This document shows, one piece after another, positions 1-9,856 of a DNA stretch of 64,000 nt; position 1 is the first letter of the stretch, and the number at the start of each line of letters is the position of its first letter. The DNA lies in contig JADJGJ010000004.1 of assembly GCA_016708105.1 (NCBI GenBank), positions 365,638 through 429,637 on the forward strand, read 5' to 3'. This DNA is from Crocinitomicaceae bacterium (GTDB lineage Bacteria > Bacteroidota > Bacteroidia > Flavobacteriales_D > Crocinitomicaceae). The translations under genes were made by a program, and so were the position numbers. The notes under the pieces were generated by a model. That model was not told where the DNA came from. It worked only from the letters and a program-made list of their open reading frames with translations, and made no database searches.

Positions 1-91
1 AACGCGGAAAGCCAATTACATTCATTGAGCAGAACTATTACATTCCTCATTCCGTAATATTTTTGTACCTTAGCACAAAGCCCCGCAACCT

Positions 92-916
92 ATGAAGCTG
101 AACGTATTGATTGTTTTACTTTTCTCATCTCTGATAGTGAATGCACAATTTGTAGATGAGTTTAACCGGAATCAAAATCGCCGACAAAACGAAAAACGTT
201 TTTCAGAACAACGCAATTGGGGTGACGCCATTTGGAGCCCGAATGCCAGTATGCACCGCCCTATTGGTTGGTTTATTAATCCGGGCATTACTTACATGAT
301 GGGTAATTCAGCAGATGATAAAAACCGTGCCTACGAATTAACCCCAAGTGGATTACCAGGGTATTTTATTGAGGCAGGCATGGAGCACCTTTTTCCTAAA
401 GCAAAAAAAATTGTTCACTATTTTGATTGGGGACTTGGTGTAAAACATTTTGGTGGACAAGAAAAATACAGTATTGAAGGGGTTGAACCTACCCGAGGTC
501 AATTCAATTTTGGAAGCGCATTTGCGCACGCTGGTATTCACAACGTATGGCAACTCAACTTGTATAATTTCATTGATCAATCTATTGGGTTTAATTTAGA
601 TTATCGCATTTATGGTGGCAAAGATGATGAAAATTATCTCTCACCACTGGCCGCAGACAATCAAGGTAAATTATTGGTACAACTTCATTATACCCTGGGT
701 TTTGGATATAAGGTTGAAGATGGTTTTTTTATTGTACCAACTATTCAAACTCCAATTTTTACGGCGGTAAGTTTTGATGGCTTTAATCCATCACATCATT
801 GGTTTAGCAGCAGATATCAACCATTAATATTTACTATAAAATTTGGTTGGTTGTTCCCTAAAAAAGGATGCACCCCGGTTGAAAAAAATGATGGGGTGAA
901 TGAAGATAAAATCTAA
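92..916 (+). CDS. Exported beta-rich protein, possible outer-membrane protein
   Basis: The 274-residue product starts with a clear signal peptide (MKLNVLIVLLFSSLIVNAQ, cleavage probably after NA-Q). The rest is rich in aromatic and glycine residues with alternating hydrophobic stretches, such as the YHYTLGFGYKV-like and FTIKFGWLFP segments near the end. That pattern resembles the beta-barrel or surface proteins of Bacteroidota. The sequence TATTTTTG at 58-65 fits the TAnnTTTG -7 element of this phylum, though no TTG lies at the expected distance. The gene is followed 47 bp later by holB on the same strand. No enzyme motif is visible and the function is unknown. Confidence 0.75.
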   Translation: MKLNVLIVLLFSSLIVNAQFVDEFNRNQNRRQNEKRFSEQRNWGDAIWSPNASMHRPIGWFINPGITYMMGNSADDKNRAYELTPSGLPGYFIEAGMEHLFPKAKKIVHYFDWGLGVKHFGGQEKYSIEGVEPTRGQFNFGSAFAHAGIHNVWQLNLYNFIDQSIGFNLDYRIYGGKDDENYLSPLAADNQGKLLVQLHYTLGFGYKVEDGFFIVPTIQTPIFTAVSFDGFNPSHHWFSSRYQPLIFTIKFGWLFPKKGCTPVEKNDGVNEDKI

Positions 917-963
917 TTGCGTTGCTTGAGCGAGGTTCAATCAATTTCATCTAAATTTGAGCC

Positions 964-2100
964 ATGCAATTTGCCAACATTCCCGGAAATGAAAAGGAAA
1001 AAAACGCCTTGTTATATCAGGCACGTGAAGGACGTGTAAGCCATGCACAATTATTTTTAGGTCCTGATGGATCAGCCAAATTTGCCTTGGCATGGGCATT
1101 TGCCAAATATTTATTGTGTGATAATCCACAAAGCAACGACGCTTGCGGAACCTGTGCATCATGCCACAAAGTAAGCAAACTGATTCACCCTGATTTGCAT
1201 TTTGTTTTTCCGGTTGTGTTATCAGCGGACAAAGATGACAAGGTAAAATCATCTGATGACCGCTTGATACAATGGAATGATTTTGTTTTAAAAAACCCGT
1301 ATTTCAGTTTGAATATGTGGCAAGAATTCACTGAATCATTGGGAAAAGAACCGGTGATTGGCGTTGAAGAAAGCCGGTCTATTTTGCAAAAACTTTCACT
1401 TAAATCATACAGCGGAAAATACAAGCTCATGGTGCTTTGGCTGCCTGAAAAAATGAATCAGGCGGCAGCAAATAAATTATTAAAAATGCTGGAAGAGCCG
1501 CCTGAAGAAACTTTGTTTTTATTGTTGTGTGACAATATGGAGAATATTTTACCAACCATTATTTCACGCACGCAAATGCTGAAAATTTCTCCCTTTACGT
1601 CAGATGAAATTGCAGGATATCTTGAAGGGCATTTCAGTGCTGATCCATCCGTTTCATACTCTATTGCCGGCCTTGCACAAGGCAGTATGGTTGAGGCTAT
1701 TCAAATGATTACCGGAGATGAAAATCAACACGTGTATTTTGACTTGTTCGTAAAAATGATGCGCACCGCCTACGCAGCTAACGGTCTTGACTTAATGAGT
1801 GTAAGTGAAGAAATTGCCGCACTAAACAAAGAGCAACAGAAAAATTTTTTACGCTACGGTTTGCATCTTTTTAGAGAGAGTATCATGCTCAATTATATGA
1901 AAGGTGAACTGGTGAATTTGCGCAATGAAGAACGCGCTTTTTTAGACAAATTTGCCCGGTTTATCAATAACCAAAACATTGTTGCATTGAATGAAGAATT
2001 TAATAAAGCCCACTATCATTTAGAAAGAAATGCCAATGCAAAAGTGCTTTTTACCGATCTTTTAATTAAACTTACCAAACTAATTCGCAAAGGCGTTTGA
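964..2100 (+). CDS. holB: DNA polymerase III subunit delta' (clamp-loader AAA+ ATPase)
   Basis: Delta' belongs to the clamp-loader complex that places the sliding clamp on DNA at the replication fork. The N-terminus has the family opening (IPGNEKEKNAL, then SHAQLFLGPDGSAK) with a degenerate P-loop, as expected for the non-hydrolysing delta' subunit. A zinc site is visible as C52-x8-C61-x2-C64-x2-C67. The segment NKLLKMLEEPPEETLFLLL followed by IISRTQ is the conserved sensor/SRC-like region of clamp loaders. At 378 residues it has the length usual in Bacteroidota. The next gene begins within or just after its stop codon, suggesting co-transcription. Confidence 0.93.
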   Translation: MQFANIPGNEKEKNALLYQAREGRVSHAQLFLGPDGSAKFALAWAFAKYLLCDNPQSNDACGTCASCHKVSKLIHPDLHFVFPVVLSADKDDKVKSSDDRLIQWNDFVLKNPYFSLNMWQEFTESLGKEPVIGVEESRSILQKLSLKSYSGKYKLMVLWLPEKMNQAAANKLLKMLEEPPEETLFLLLCDNMENILPTIISRTQMLKISPFTSDEIAGYLEGHFSADPSVSYSIAGLAQGSMVEAIQMITGDENQHVYFDLFVKMMRTAYAANGLDLMSVSEEIAALNKEQQKNFLRYGLHLFRESIMLNYMKGELVNLRNEERAFLDKFARFINNQNIVALNEEFNKAHYHLERNANAKVLFTDLLIKLTKLIRKGV

Positions 2101-2114
2101 TAAACCCGTTTGTT

Positions 2115-3314
2115 ATGAAAAATTTTTTACCCCTTTTGGTTGGTTGTCTTTTGGCTCAGCAACTCACAGCGCAGGTTTTATCTGCAGATGAATTAAAACA
2201 AAAACAAATTTTCACCTCTGTTGAAGAGGCAAATAAAAATCCGCAAGCCGTTTACCGACTCAATTTGTCAAACCAAAATCTGGCTGAAGTGCCGGCTGAA
2301 ATTTTCAGCTTTGTGAACCTGAATGAATTAAATCTTTCAAATAACAATATCACCCAATTGCCTAATGATATTGAAAAACTGAGCAACCTTCAAATTCTTG
2401 AATTACATCACAATGAACTGCTCACCTTACCTACAGGTTTTGGCGCCCTAATTCATGTACACACGCTGAGTTTGAATAATAATAAATTAATTTCTCTGCC
2501 TGAGTCATTTGGAAATTTAGATAAGCTGATTAGGCTTGATCTCAATTTTAATAATTTGAGAAAATTGCCAGAATCAATCTGCTTTATGGATTCTTTGAAA
2601 ATTATTGATCTCTATGTAAACGATCTTGAAAAATTACCAAAAAACATTGGCTCACTTCAAAATCTCACTGATTTGTATGTGGGCAGCAATCGTCTTTTAA
2701 AATTGCCTGCAAGCATTGGCAATCTTTCAAAACTTTCCATTTTAGATGTTGGTGATAATCAACTTAAATCATTACCTGACGAACTGTGTTTGCTCACCAA
2801 CCTTGAATATCTTTTCATTTTTGAAAACAAACTCACTTCATTACCTGAAGATATTGGTAAACTCACCATGCTCACTGAACTTGATGTTAATGGAAATCAG
2901 TTAAGCTCATTACCTGAATCTATTGCTGAAATGACCAATTTGGTTGAACTAAACTTAGATGTGAATGCGTTTACGGAATTTCCAACCGTGATATTAAAAT
3001 TAACCCAACTTGAAACACTGGGCTTATCATACAATTTTATCAGCAGTTTACCTGAAAATATCAATCTGCTTGTAAACCTTCAGGCTATTACCCTAGATGA
3101 TAATCCCATCAGTGCGTTTCCTGAAAATTTTTGGGCATTAAAAAATTTAGTTTCATTAGATATTTCTGGTACAAAAATTAATGCGGTGCCGGTTAAAATA
3201 TCTTATCTTGAAAATTTACAAGAATTAGATATCAGCGGACTGCAGTTGACAAAAGAACAACTGGAATCATTTCAGAAATATTTGGTTAATCCCAACGTTC
3301 AGGTAAGGCTTTAA
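2115..3314 (+). CDS. Exported leucine-rich repeat protein
   Basis: From about residue 45 to 380 the protein is a run of roughly fourteen 23-residue leucine-rich repeats of the LxxLxxLxLxxNxLxxLPxxI type, so it should form a curved solenoid for protein binding. An upstream TTG at 2097 is also open. The ATG at 2115 is preferred because it gives a clean signal peptide (MKNFLPLLVGCLLAQQLTAQ). It follows holB by 14 bp and precedes the phosphoesterase gene by 2 bp, so the three genes probably form one transcript. The ligand is unknown. Confidence 0.85.
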   Translation: MKNFLPLLVGCLLAQQLTAQVLSADELKQKQIFTSVEEANKNPQAVYRLNLSNQNLAEVPAEIFSFVNLNELNLSNNNITQLPNDIEKLSNLQILELHHNELLTLPTGFGALIHVHTLSLNNNKLISLPESFGNLDKLIRLDLNFNNLRKLPESICFMDSLKIIDLYVNDLEKLPKNIGSLQNLTDLYVGSNRLLKLPASIGNLSKLSILDVGDNQLKSLPDELCLLTNLEYLFIFENKLTSLPEDIGKLTMLTELDVNGNQLSSLPESIAEMTNLVELNLDVNAFTEFPTVILKLTQLETLGLSYNFISSLPENINLLVNLQAITLDDNPISAFPENFWALKNLVSLDISGTKINAVPVKISYLENLQELDISGLQLTKEQLESFQKYLVNPNVQVRL

Positions 3315-3316
3315 AG

Positions 3317-4156
3317 ATGCATAAAAATTTCGGCATCGTTATTATTTTGTTCGTGATGTCAGCCTGTGGAGGCGCCGGTAATCAAAATAGCGCCACCCCC
3401 ACAATACCCAAAGACTCGGCAATCATGAGATTTGCAGTTGCCGGACATGTTTATGGAAACCCTGATACATATACCTTATCTATCTATCCTCCCTTTTTAG
3501 AACAATTAAAAAAAGATGACAAAAGCTACACGTTTGATTATCTTTTTTTGACCGGCGATGTTGCGGCAAAACCAACAGACACTAATTGGATGAACGTTGA
3601 AAACGAACTGCGGCAATTGTCTATTCCTTATTTTATTGCGCCCGGAAATCATGATGGTGGTGATTATTTTTTAGAACACATTCAAAAATCACCGTATTGT
3701 TTTTTCAGTGAAAACAAAAATCATTTCATTGTACTCAACACAACAAATAATGGTTGGACAACCAATCAACAACAAACCGACACGCTGCAAAAAGTGCTCT
3801 CCACAATCAGAGATAGTACAGATAAAATTTTTGTATTTACGCACCAGCTTTGGTGGTTGAAAGATGCACCCGATTCATTTGCACTAGATAGCATAAGACC
3901 AAATTCGTACGCTGCGTTTGATGGTAAAGAAAATTTTTGGGAAAACGCCTTTCCCTACTTTGACAGCACCGGTTGCGAAACCTGGTTTTTTGCCGGTGAC
4001 GTGGGCTCACATCATTCGCTTGTGGCGTATTATGAAGATCATTACCAACACTTCCATTTCTACGCAAGTGGTATGGGCGGTGGCGCTGATGATAATTATT
4101 TGCATGTAGCTTTATTTGAAGATGGCAGAATAGAAATCACCAAAGTGAAATTTTGA
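3317..4156 (+). CDS. Metallophosphoesterase-like lipoprotein
   Basis: The start MHKNFGIVIILFVMSAC is a lipoprotein signal with its acceptor cysteine at residue 17, so the protein should be membrane-anchored outside the cytoplasm. Calcineurin-type phosphoesterase motifs occur in order: a GDVA block in LFLTGDVAAKP, GNHD in APGNHDGG, FTHQ and a late GDVGSHH. The first motif, normally D-x-H, reads AVAGHVYG here, so the first metal-binding aspartate appears to be missing. Activity may be altered or lost. The substrate is unknown. The gene lies 2 bp after the leucine-rich-repeat gene. Confidence 0.8.
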   Translation: MHKNFGIVIILFVMSACGGAGNQNSATPTIPKDSAIMRFAVAGHVYGNPDTYTLSIYPPFLEQLKKDDKSYTFDYLFLTGDVAAKPTDTNWMNVENELRQLSIPYFIAPGNHDGGDYFLEHIQKSPYCFFSENKNHFIVLNTTNNGWTTNQQQTDTLQKVLSTIRDSTDKIFVFTHQLWWLKDAPDSFALDSIRPNSYAAFDGKENFWENAFPYFDSTGCETWFFAGDVGSHHSLVAYYEDHYQHFHFYASGMGGGADDNYLHVALFEDGRIEITKVKF

Positions 4157-4229
4157 TTTCTCATCAACCTGAATTCTTGAACTAAAACTAAGAGAATGCA
4201 AACTTCAATTTAAATTATAGCTTTCCTGT

Positions 4230-4745
4230 TGCCCTCTATCACCAGCTGACGCGAACATCGTGCTCGTGCCCATCACCCCAATCATGAAATCAAACATCAA
4301 GTATTATTCTCTCCCAATCCCGAAGGGATGACATTATACTAACTCAAACACTATGTGAATCCCGAATCCCGAAGGGATGAAATAATCTCGCGGTTACACC
4401 AGCTGACGCAATCATCTTGCTTGTGCCCATCACCTGAAACATAAAATCAAACATCAAGTATTTGTCTCCCCAATCCCGAAGGGATGACATTATACTAACT
4501 CAAACACTATCTGAATCCCGAATCCCGAAGGGATGAAATGATCACCCGGTTACACCAGCTGACGCAATCATCGTGCTTGTGCCCATCACCTGAAACATAA
4601 AATCAAACATCAAGTATTTGTCTCCCCAATCCCGAAGGGATGACATTATACTAACTCCAACACTATATGAATCCCGAATCCCGAAGGGATGAAATGATCA
4701 CCCGGTTACTCGCGCTGACGCAATCATCTTGCTTGTGCCCTCTGC
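4230..4745. repeat. Tandem repeat of about 156 bp, three copies
   Basis: The motif AATCCCGAAGGGATGACATT starts at 4315, 4472 and 4628, giving periods of 157 and 156 bp. Each period also carries a second AATCCCGAAGGGATGA box and a segment around CAGCTGACGC. TCCCGAAGGGA is itself an inverted repeat, so transcripts would form small hairpins. Copies differ at only a few positions. The block fills most of the 690-bp gap between the phosphoesterase gene and ricT. No ORF is convincing here. Confidence 0.9.
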
Positions 4746-4844
4746 CAACCATTACAAAAATTCCATTAATTCACGCTGAGTCTTCTCGCACCAGAATCAA
4801 CAAAGAGATAAAACCGTAACTTTACGGCTTAATAAAAAACAAAC

Positions 4845-6341
4845 ATGGGTTGCGGAACCTGCACAACAGAAAACGGCGTACCGAAAGGATGCAAAAGTAA
4901 CGGCCAATGCGGCGTAGTTGGCTGCGGCATGCTGGATGTGCATGACTGGTTAGCTGATATTGCATTGCCGGGTGGTCAAAGCATCTATGATGTTGTTGAG
5001 ATCAGATTTAAAAACGGGCGCAAATCATTTTACCGCAACATGAAAGACATTCCGCTGCAAGCAGGAGATGCTGTGGTGGTTGAAGCGAGTCCGGGGTTTG
5101 ATATTGGAATTGTTTCTATTGTTGGTGAACTTGCACGCATTCAGGTCAGAAAAAAAAGTCCGGGTTTTAAACCGCACGAGGCGCGTAAAGTTTTGCGCAA
5201 AGCAAGTAAAGAAGATTTGTCACGCTGGAAAGATGCGCGCGCAAAAGAGCAGCAAACCATGTATCGTTCACGTGAGCTTGCTTCGGAATTGGCACTTCAG
5301 ATGAAAATTTCAGACGTTGAATACCAGGGCGACGCAACCAAGGCAACATTTTATTATACAGCAGAAGATCGGATTGATTTCAGACAATTAATTAAAGATT
5401 TGGCTGATGCTTTTAAAGTACGCATTGAGATGAAGCAGATTGGTGTTCGGCAAGAATCAGCCAGACTTGGCGGCATTGGTTCATGCGGGCGCGAATTGTG
5501 TTGTGCAACCTGGTTGACTGATTTTAGATCAGTTTCTACGGCCGCTGCGCGTTATCAGCAGCTATCATTAAATCCTCAAAAACTTGCCGGACAATGTGGT
5601 AAATTGAAATGTTGTTTGAATTATGAACTGGATTCTTATTTAGATGCATTGAAAAAATTTCCGAATTCGGAAATTAAATTGCATACTGAAAAAGGGACTG
5701 CATTCCACATCAAAACAGATGTATTCAAACAACAAATGTGGTATTTGCAGGAAGAGCGTAAAGAAGATGTGACCACGACATCTATGGTGCCCTTGTCACC
5801 TGAAATTGTAAAAGAAATTATTGAAATGAATAAGGCAGGTAAAAAACCGGCCGACTTAAAAGCATATCTCACTGAAGTGGAGGTTGAAGAACCTGACTAT
5901 ACCAATGTGGTTGGGCAAGACAGTTTGAACCGATTTGATAATGCGTTCAAAAAGAAGAAAAAGAAAAAGAAGAAATCAAAAAATCCAAATCAAACTCCAC
6001 AACAACAGGGGCAGCAACAAGGGCAACAACAAAAACCTCAAGGTCAAGGTAATCAACAGGCAAGACAAGGTCAACCAAATAAAGGACAGCAAAACAAACC
6101 ACAACAAGCAAAAAAAGATCAAACCAAACAGCCTGCGCAAAAACAAGGCGGAACTAATCAAACGCAAAATAAAAAACAGTCCAACCAAAATCAACCTAAA
6201 AAGGGAAATGATCAAAACCCAAATCAACAGAAAAAGGCAAATGATCAAAACCGAAACCGGAATAATAATCACCGCAACAACCGCCCAAAGCAAGACGGAA
6301 ATTCAGGTAACACACAAAACAATGCAAAAAAAGATCAGTAA
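4845..6341 (+). CDS. ricT: PSP1-domain protein, RicT-like
   Basis: The first 20 residues are cysteine-rich (MGCGTCTT, then GCKSNGQCGVVGCG). The PSP1 domain follows, including the signature blocks around GSCGRELCCATWL and GQCGKLKCCLNYELD at about residues 210-265. RicT proteins of other bacteria join an iron-sulphur Ric complex that influences RNA maturation. The Bacteroidota homologue is usually next to gldH, as here. The C-terminal 120 residues are a low-complexity K/Q/N tail that is probably disordered. The last 20 bp overlap the start of gldH. Confidence 0.88.
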   Translation: MGCGTCTTENGVPKGCKSNGQCGVVGCGMLDVHDWLADIALPGGQSIYDVVEIRFKNGRKSFYRNMKDIPLQAGDAVVVEASPGFDIGIVSIVGELARIQVRKKSPGFKPHEARKVLRKASKEDLSRWKDARAKEQQTMYRSRELASELALQMKISDVEYQGDATKATFYYTAEDRIDFRQLIKDLADAFKVRIEMKQIGVRQESARLGGIGSCGRELCCATWLTDFRSVSTAAARYQQLSLNPQKLAGQCGKLKCCLNYELDSYLDALKKFPNSEIKLHTEKGTAFHIKTDVFKQQMWYLQEERKEDVTTTSMVPLSPEIVKEIIEMNKAGKKPADLKAYLTEVEVEEPDYTNVVGQDSLNRFDNAFKKKKKKKKKSKNPNQTPQQQGQQQGQQQKPQGQGNQQARQGQPNKGQQNKPQQAKKDQTKQPAQKQGGTNQTQNKKQSNQNQPKKGNDQNPNQQKKANDQNRNRNNNHRNNRPKQDGNSGNTQNNAKKDQ

Positions 6342-6801
6342 TATTCTGTTGATCATTGCCTGCCTTGGCATGTTAACAGCTTGCGATACTGAACGTATCT
6401 ATGAAGAAAATTTTGCTGTTGAAAATCAAGTTTGGAATGCTGAAGACATCAAAACATTTTCATTTGAAATCACGGATACGCTGAGTCCGGTTGACTTGTA
6501 TGTAAATATCAGAACAACTACTGATTATCCATATAGCAATTTGTACATTTTTCTCTACAGCGATTATCCAAATGGGTATACAGACAAAGACACCCTTGAA
6601 TTTATTTTAGCAGAATCAGATGGCCGTTGGCTTGGTGAAAATTCAGGCACGGTAGTCGAAAATCAAATTCTCATTGCCCGCGGCGGATATTTCAGCGTGA
6701 GCGGCACTTACACCTTCAAAATACAGCACGCCATGCGTGAGGATGACCTTCCTGAAATAATGGACGTTGGCTTCAGAGTTGCCTATACTCCGGCAAAGTA
6801 G
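6322..6801 (+). CDS. gldH: Gliding-motility lipoprotein GldH
   Basis: The chosen ATG at 6322 gives a 159-residue protein with a typical lipoprotein leader (MQKKISNILLIIACLGMLTAC) and acceptor cysteine at residue 21. A longer open frame runs upstream but only reads ricT's lysine/glutamine tail out of frame. The mature part (CDTERIYEENFAVENQVW, then the SFEITDTLSPVDLYVNIR region) matches the GldH family, a lipoprotein required for gliding in flavobacteria and also present in non-gliding relatives. It overlaps ricT, so translation is likely coupled. It is the last clearly chromosomal gene before the cassette array. Confidence 0.88.
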   Translation: MQKKISNILLIIACLGMLTACDTERIYEENFAVENQVWNAEDIKTFSFEITDTLSPVDLYVNIRTTTDYPYSNLYIFLYSDYPNGYTDKDTLEFILAESDGRWLGENSGTVVENQILIARGGYFSVSGTYTFKIQHAMREDDLPEIMDVGFRVAYTPAK

Positions 6802-7273
6802 GCTCAGGTCGCAATCAGCTAATTTCAATTTGTTGTTTTGAGTTTTTATTATTGAGTTGTCTATAGTATATACTTGAAATAATTCCAAATTAGGCAATTG
6901 AATAAACACACCGTACGTGATGAATTTAATTTGCAACCATCTGTCAAGATATTAGAAAAATAAGGATGTAGCGCAAAACACCGACTGTGACAATTGAGTT
7001 CACATTTTTAGCATTCGCACTCCTTTTCTGTAATAATATAATAGGACGATTCGACGGCCGGCAAGAAATTTTTTATGCTCGGTTGATCGCAAATAGCAGT
7101 GTGATCTTACAGATATTTAAAACCAGAACGCAGCCATTAATTGTTGAAAAATTCCGGCACAAAATGCCAACACAATTTTCCAACAATTAACAGCGTAAAA
7201 AATAAGATTTTTGACATATTGAATCCAAAGTGAGCGCTGAGATCAGGGCTTGAGGCTTTACATAGCATGCGGT
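6802..7273. other. Gene-free junction between chromosome and cassette array
   Basis: No credible gene lies here. This is the left edge of the array: the first cassette core is the GTTAGGC at 7274-7280. A full attC partner with a matching AACG core could not be identified to its left. The terminal attC is therefore either degenerate or has been lost. Confidence 0.6.
7137..7190. repeat. Strong hairpin at the array edge
   Basis: Two 17-nt arms (7137-7153 and 7174-7190) are complementary apart from one mismatch. An inner GGCA/TGCC stem (7156-7168) lies between them. It could be a terminator or a relic of a terminal attC. It lacks the core motifs of the other attC sites. Confidence 0.6.
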
Positions 7274-7286
7274 GTTAGGCACAGTA

Positions 7287-7940
7287 TTATTTCAGAAATG
7301 AGAAGAGACTTTCCTTCTTTTCCTGTTCCAATGGAAAAATATTCGAATGTAGTACGGTTCGCAATACTTTTTTTATCATGTTAAATTCGCGTTCGCTGAA
7401 ATTATTCCAATCTGTATCAAGATGCGCTTCTATGTAATAAAGGTGAATTTTATTTCTCAGCTTCCGTAGATGGTTCAGTTCCTTATAAATTTCATGTTCG
7501 GTTCCAAGCAAGTGTTTCGATTCTACTTTTTTCAACATGGAGTCTAAAGTCATTTCTTCTTCAATTGCGGGACTTATTTTTTGAAGTACCGTCGATTCTA
7601 TTTTCGTTTGAATTCCGTCTATCTCTCTTTCGTTCGATGTGAATTTCGTCAACACCTTGTAGTTTTGGGTCCGATGAAGATTTTTCGAGCGCAACAAATA
7701 GTACAAAATTGACTCTATTACGCTTACACCAGTTATAACAAATGTTTTACAGAATTCCATCCGAATCGTAGCGTGAATACTTTCTTGCAGAGAAATTGAA
7801 AGAAATTCAAGATACTGCATATTGTATGATAAATTCTTCACCAATGCGTAGTCTTTATTAAAGTGCTCGTTTTTCACGATTAATTTATCGAAGAAAACTT
7901 CGTATTTAATAACGTCTTTTATTGAAAAAGTAATTTCCAT
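7287..7940 (-). CDS. HEPN-like protein, cassette 1
   Basis: The 217-residue protein has no signal peptide and looks mainly helical. Near its C-terminal third it contains LRKLRNKIHLYY. This matches the R-x(4-6)-H pattern (RKLRNKIH) of HEPN RNases and toxins, especially the LRN-x-I-H form of the RiboL-PSP/MAE-type groups. An RNase or abortive-infection role is inferred from that motif and from the defence-rich context only. It is the sole gene between matching cores GTTAGGC (7274-7280) and GCCTAAC (7950-7956), i.e. a one-gene cassette in array orientation. Confidence 0.6.
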   Translation of the reverse strand: MEITFSIKDVIKYEVFFDKLIVKNEHFNKDYALVKNLSYNMQYLEFLSISLQESIHATIRMEFCKTFVITGVSVIESILYYLLRSKNLHRTQNYKVLTKFTSNEREIDGIQTKIESTVLQKISPAIEEEMTLDSMLKKVESKHLLGTEHEIYKELNHLRKLRNKIHLYYIEAHLDTDWNNFSEREFNMIKKVLRTVLHSNIFPLEQEKKESLFSFLK

Positions 7941-7958
7941 TTATATTGTGCCTAACGG

Positions 7959-9672
7959 CAGTCCGTCCAAAAACCCCTTTCAACCCCAACCGCCTCATTA
8001 AAATTAATCAATTAAATGAGTTTTAAGCGATGATTATTTGAGATTTTATAAAAATGATTTGGCTTTTGGCAAAAAAAATCGTGCTGAAAATCTGCTTAAA
8101 ATGCTTTCTAATGGAATGAAAAAAATGGTCAAGTTCCAGGAGGAACTTTTTGAGTGTGATTTTGTCAATCAAATTAAAAATTCGGCGTAGGTTGTATGCT
8201 GTAAAAATAAATCCAACATCTGCTGAGGCATGCTTAATTGTTCGTTTTGTGAGAATGTAATAAAAGTCCCATTGTCGTTTTATTATTCCGTATGGATGCT
8301 CAACAATGGCTTGTCTTTTACGATAGGTTGTCATGTTTTGATCCAATCTTTTTTTGTTTGCTTCTATGAGATCTTGATGCTCTGTACGCTCAATTAATCT
8401 GCCTGATTTGTTGCGCGTACATCGAGCAAAAAAGCGACAGTTTAAACAGGCTTTTGTTTTGTAATGTTTTATTTTATTGATGGTTTTTCCATGCGCTTTA
8501 GTGTACCAACTTCCGTTTGTTTTGAGTTGTTCACCGGCAGGACAAGTATATGCATCACGCTCTTTGTTGTAATGAAAGTTTTCTACATCAAATGCAATGT
8601 CCGGTGCGTGAGAGGCAACATCTGGCGCAGCTACAATAACTTCTACTCCATGTTTAAATGCGTATTCAAATTCACTACCTGTATGATATCCTTTGTCATA
8701 AAGTGCGGTAAAATCACTGGAGCCTAAAATTGTTTTTGCCCTGCGAACCATTGCTCCCATTGCTTTGCTGTCGTTCTTGTTGGTTACTTTAAAATCAATG
8801 GGAATGTTGTGTTTTGCATCAACGGTGGTTTGAATGTTGTAGCCAACTTCAGTGATATTGTTGCGTACTAGCAGTTGTCTGCTATCAGGATCTGATGTAG
8901 ATATTTGGACCTGATTGGTTTGTTCCAGTTCTTGTTGAAGGGATTCATACTTTGTTCTGTTCTCTTTGTGCTGATTGATTTTTGATTCAATTTCTGATTT
9001 CTCTTCAGTGGTAATATCCTTGTCTTCACTTGCCAGTACAGCACTATACTCGCTTAGCTTTTCATCAATGTAAGCAAGATGTCGTTCTATTTTTTATCAT
9101 TAAAATTATTCTTCTTTGAGTTTTGTGCACGAAGTTTAGTGCTATCACCAGCGAGTAATTTTCCGCCAATGAGTTCAAAATTTTTAGCCAGCTCAACCGT
9201 TGACCGAAATACTTTTTGAATAGCTTTTGGATTATCTTTTCTAAAATTTGAAATCGTGTTGTGATCAGGAGCAAGTCCTTTCATGAGCCACATGAGTTCA
9301 ATGTTTCTTCTGCATTCTTTCTCGAGTTGTCTTGATGAACGAATACGATTCAAATATCCGTAAATAAAAAGTTTTAATAAATCAGAAGGATGGTACGCCG
9401 GTCTTCCGTTTTCAATAAATTCCATCTTGAATCCAAAATCAGCAAGCCGAATTGAATGAACGAACAAATCAATCAACCGAACTTCATTGTCATCAGAAAC
9501 GGCTTGCTCTAAACAGAAAAATTCTGTCTGACTTCTGTCTTTTCCTTGTATAAATTTCATGAAGTAAACCTACGTTAATTCATCACCAAATTCAAGTCAT
9601 TTTTATCAACTTATCGACATGAAAAAAGTTGAAAACGTTACGAAAAAAGCGTGGAGGTTTTTAGACAGTCTG
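7959..9672 (-). mobile_element. IS1182-family element, copy 1 (1714 bp)
   Basis: Terminal inverted repeats read CAGTCCGTCCAAAAACC at the left and, in reverse complement, CAGACTGTCTAAAAACC at the right. They are flanked by ACGG at 7955-7958 and 9673-9676. The family call comes from the transposase, which has an N-terminal InsH/DUF772-like region, DDE residues and a C-terminal cysteine cluster. It has the same length as the intact copy at 57289-59002. Confidence 0.9.
8023..9560 (-). pseudogene. IS1182-family transposase, frameshifted
   Basis: The N-terminal frame (9087-9560) and the rest (to 8023) are in different frames. The break is at a T-run near 9091-9096, which is one T shorter than in the intact copy at 57352-58890 and has a further C-to-A change beside it. 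Otherwise the sequence is nearly identical to that copy, including GDSTKLRAQNSKK, YDKGYHTG and IVEHPYGIIKRQW. It is inactive as written unless the indel is a sequencing error. Confidence 0.85.
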
Positions 9673-9856
9673 ACGGAGACAGGCTAAAATTTAGTTGCGC
9701 CGCCTTGCATGAAGATACTGAAGTTGATGTTAACCGACAAGCCAAGCAAACAAATTTTTTAATTTGTTTTTGATTAAGAAATTTTTTGCTTGGCGCACTT
9801 ACTATGAAACACAAGCAGAGAGTAACCCCGCGGACGCAATTAATTTTTAGCCTGTG

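Noticed and set aside
4230..4745. Possible CRISPR array from regularly repeated AATCCCGAAGGGATGA boxes
   Set aside because: The spacing units are themselves nearly identical over about 156 bp, so there are no unique spacers, and no cas genes are present.
7141..7186. Calling the hairpin at the array edge an attI or terminal attC
   Set aside because: It lacks AACG and GTTA cores at its ends, and no integrase gene lies to its left; the array orientation places attI on the right.
6987..7190. A 67-residue + frame before the first cassette
   Set aside because: It ends in the strong hairpin at 7137-7190, has no recognisable start site or family, and overlaps the array boundary.
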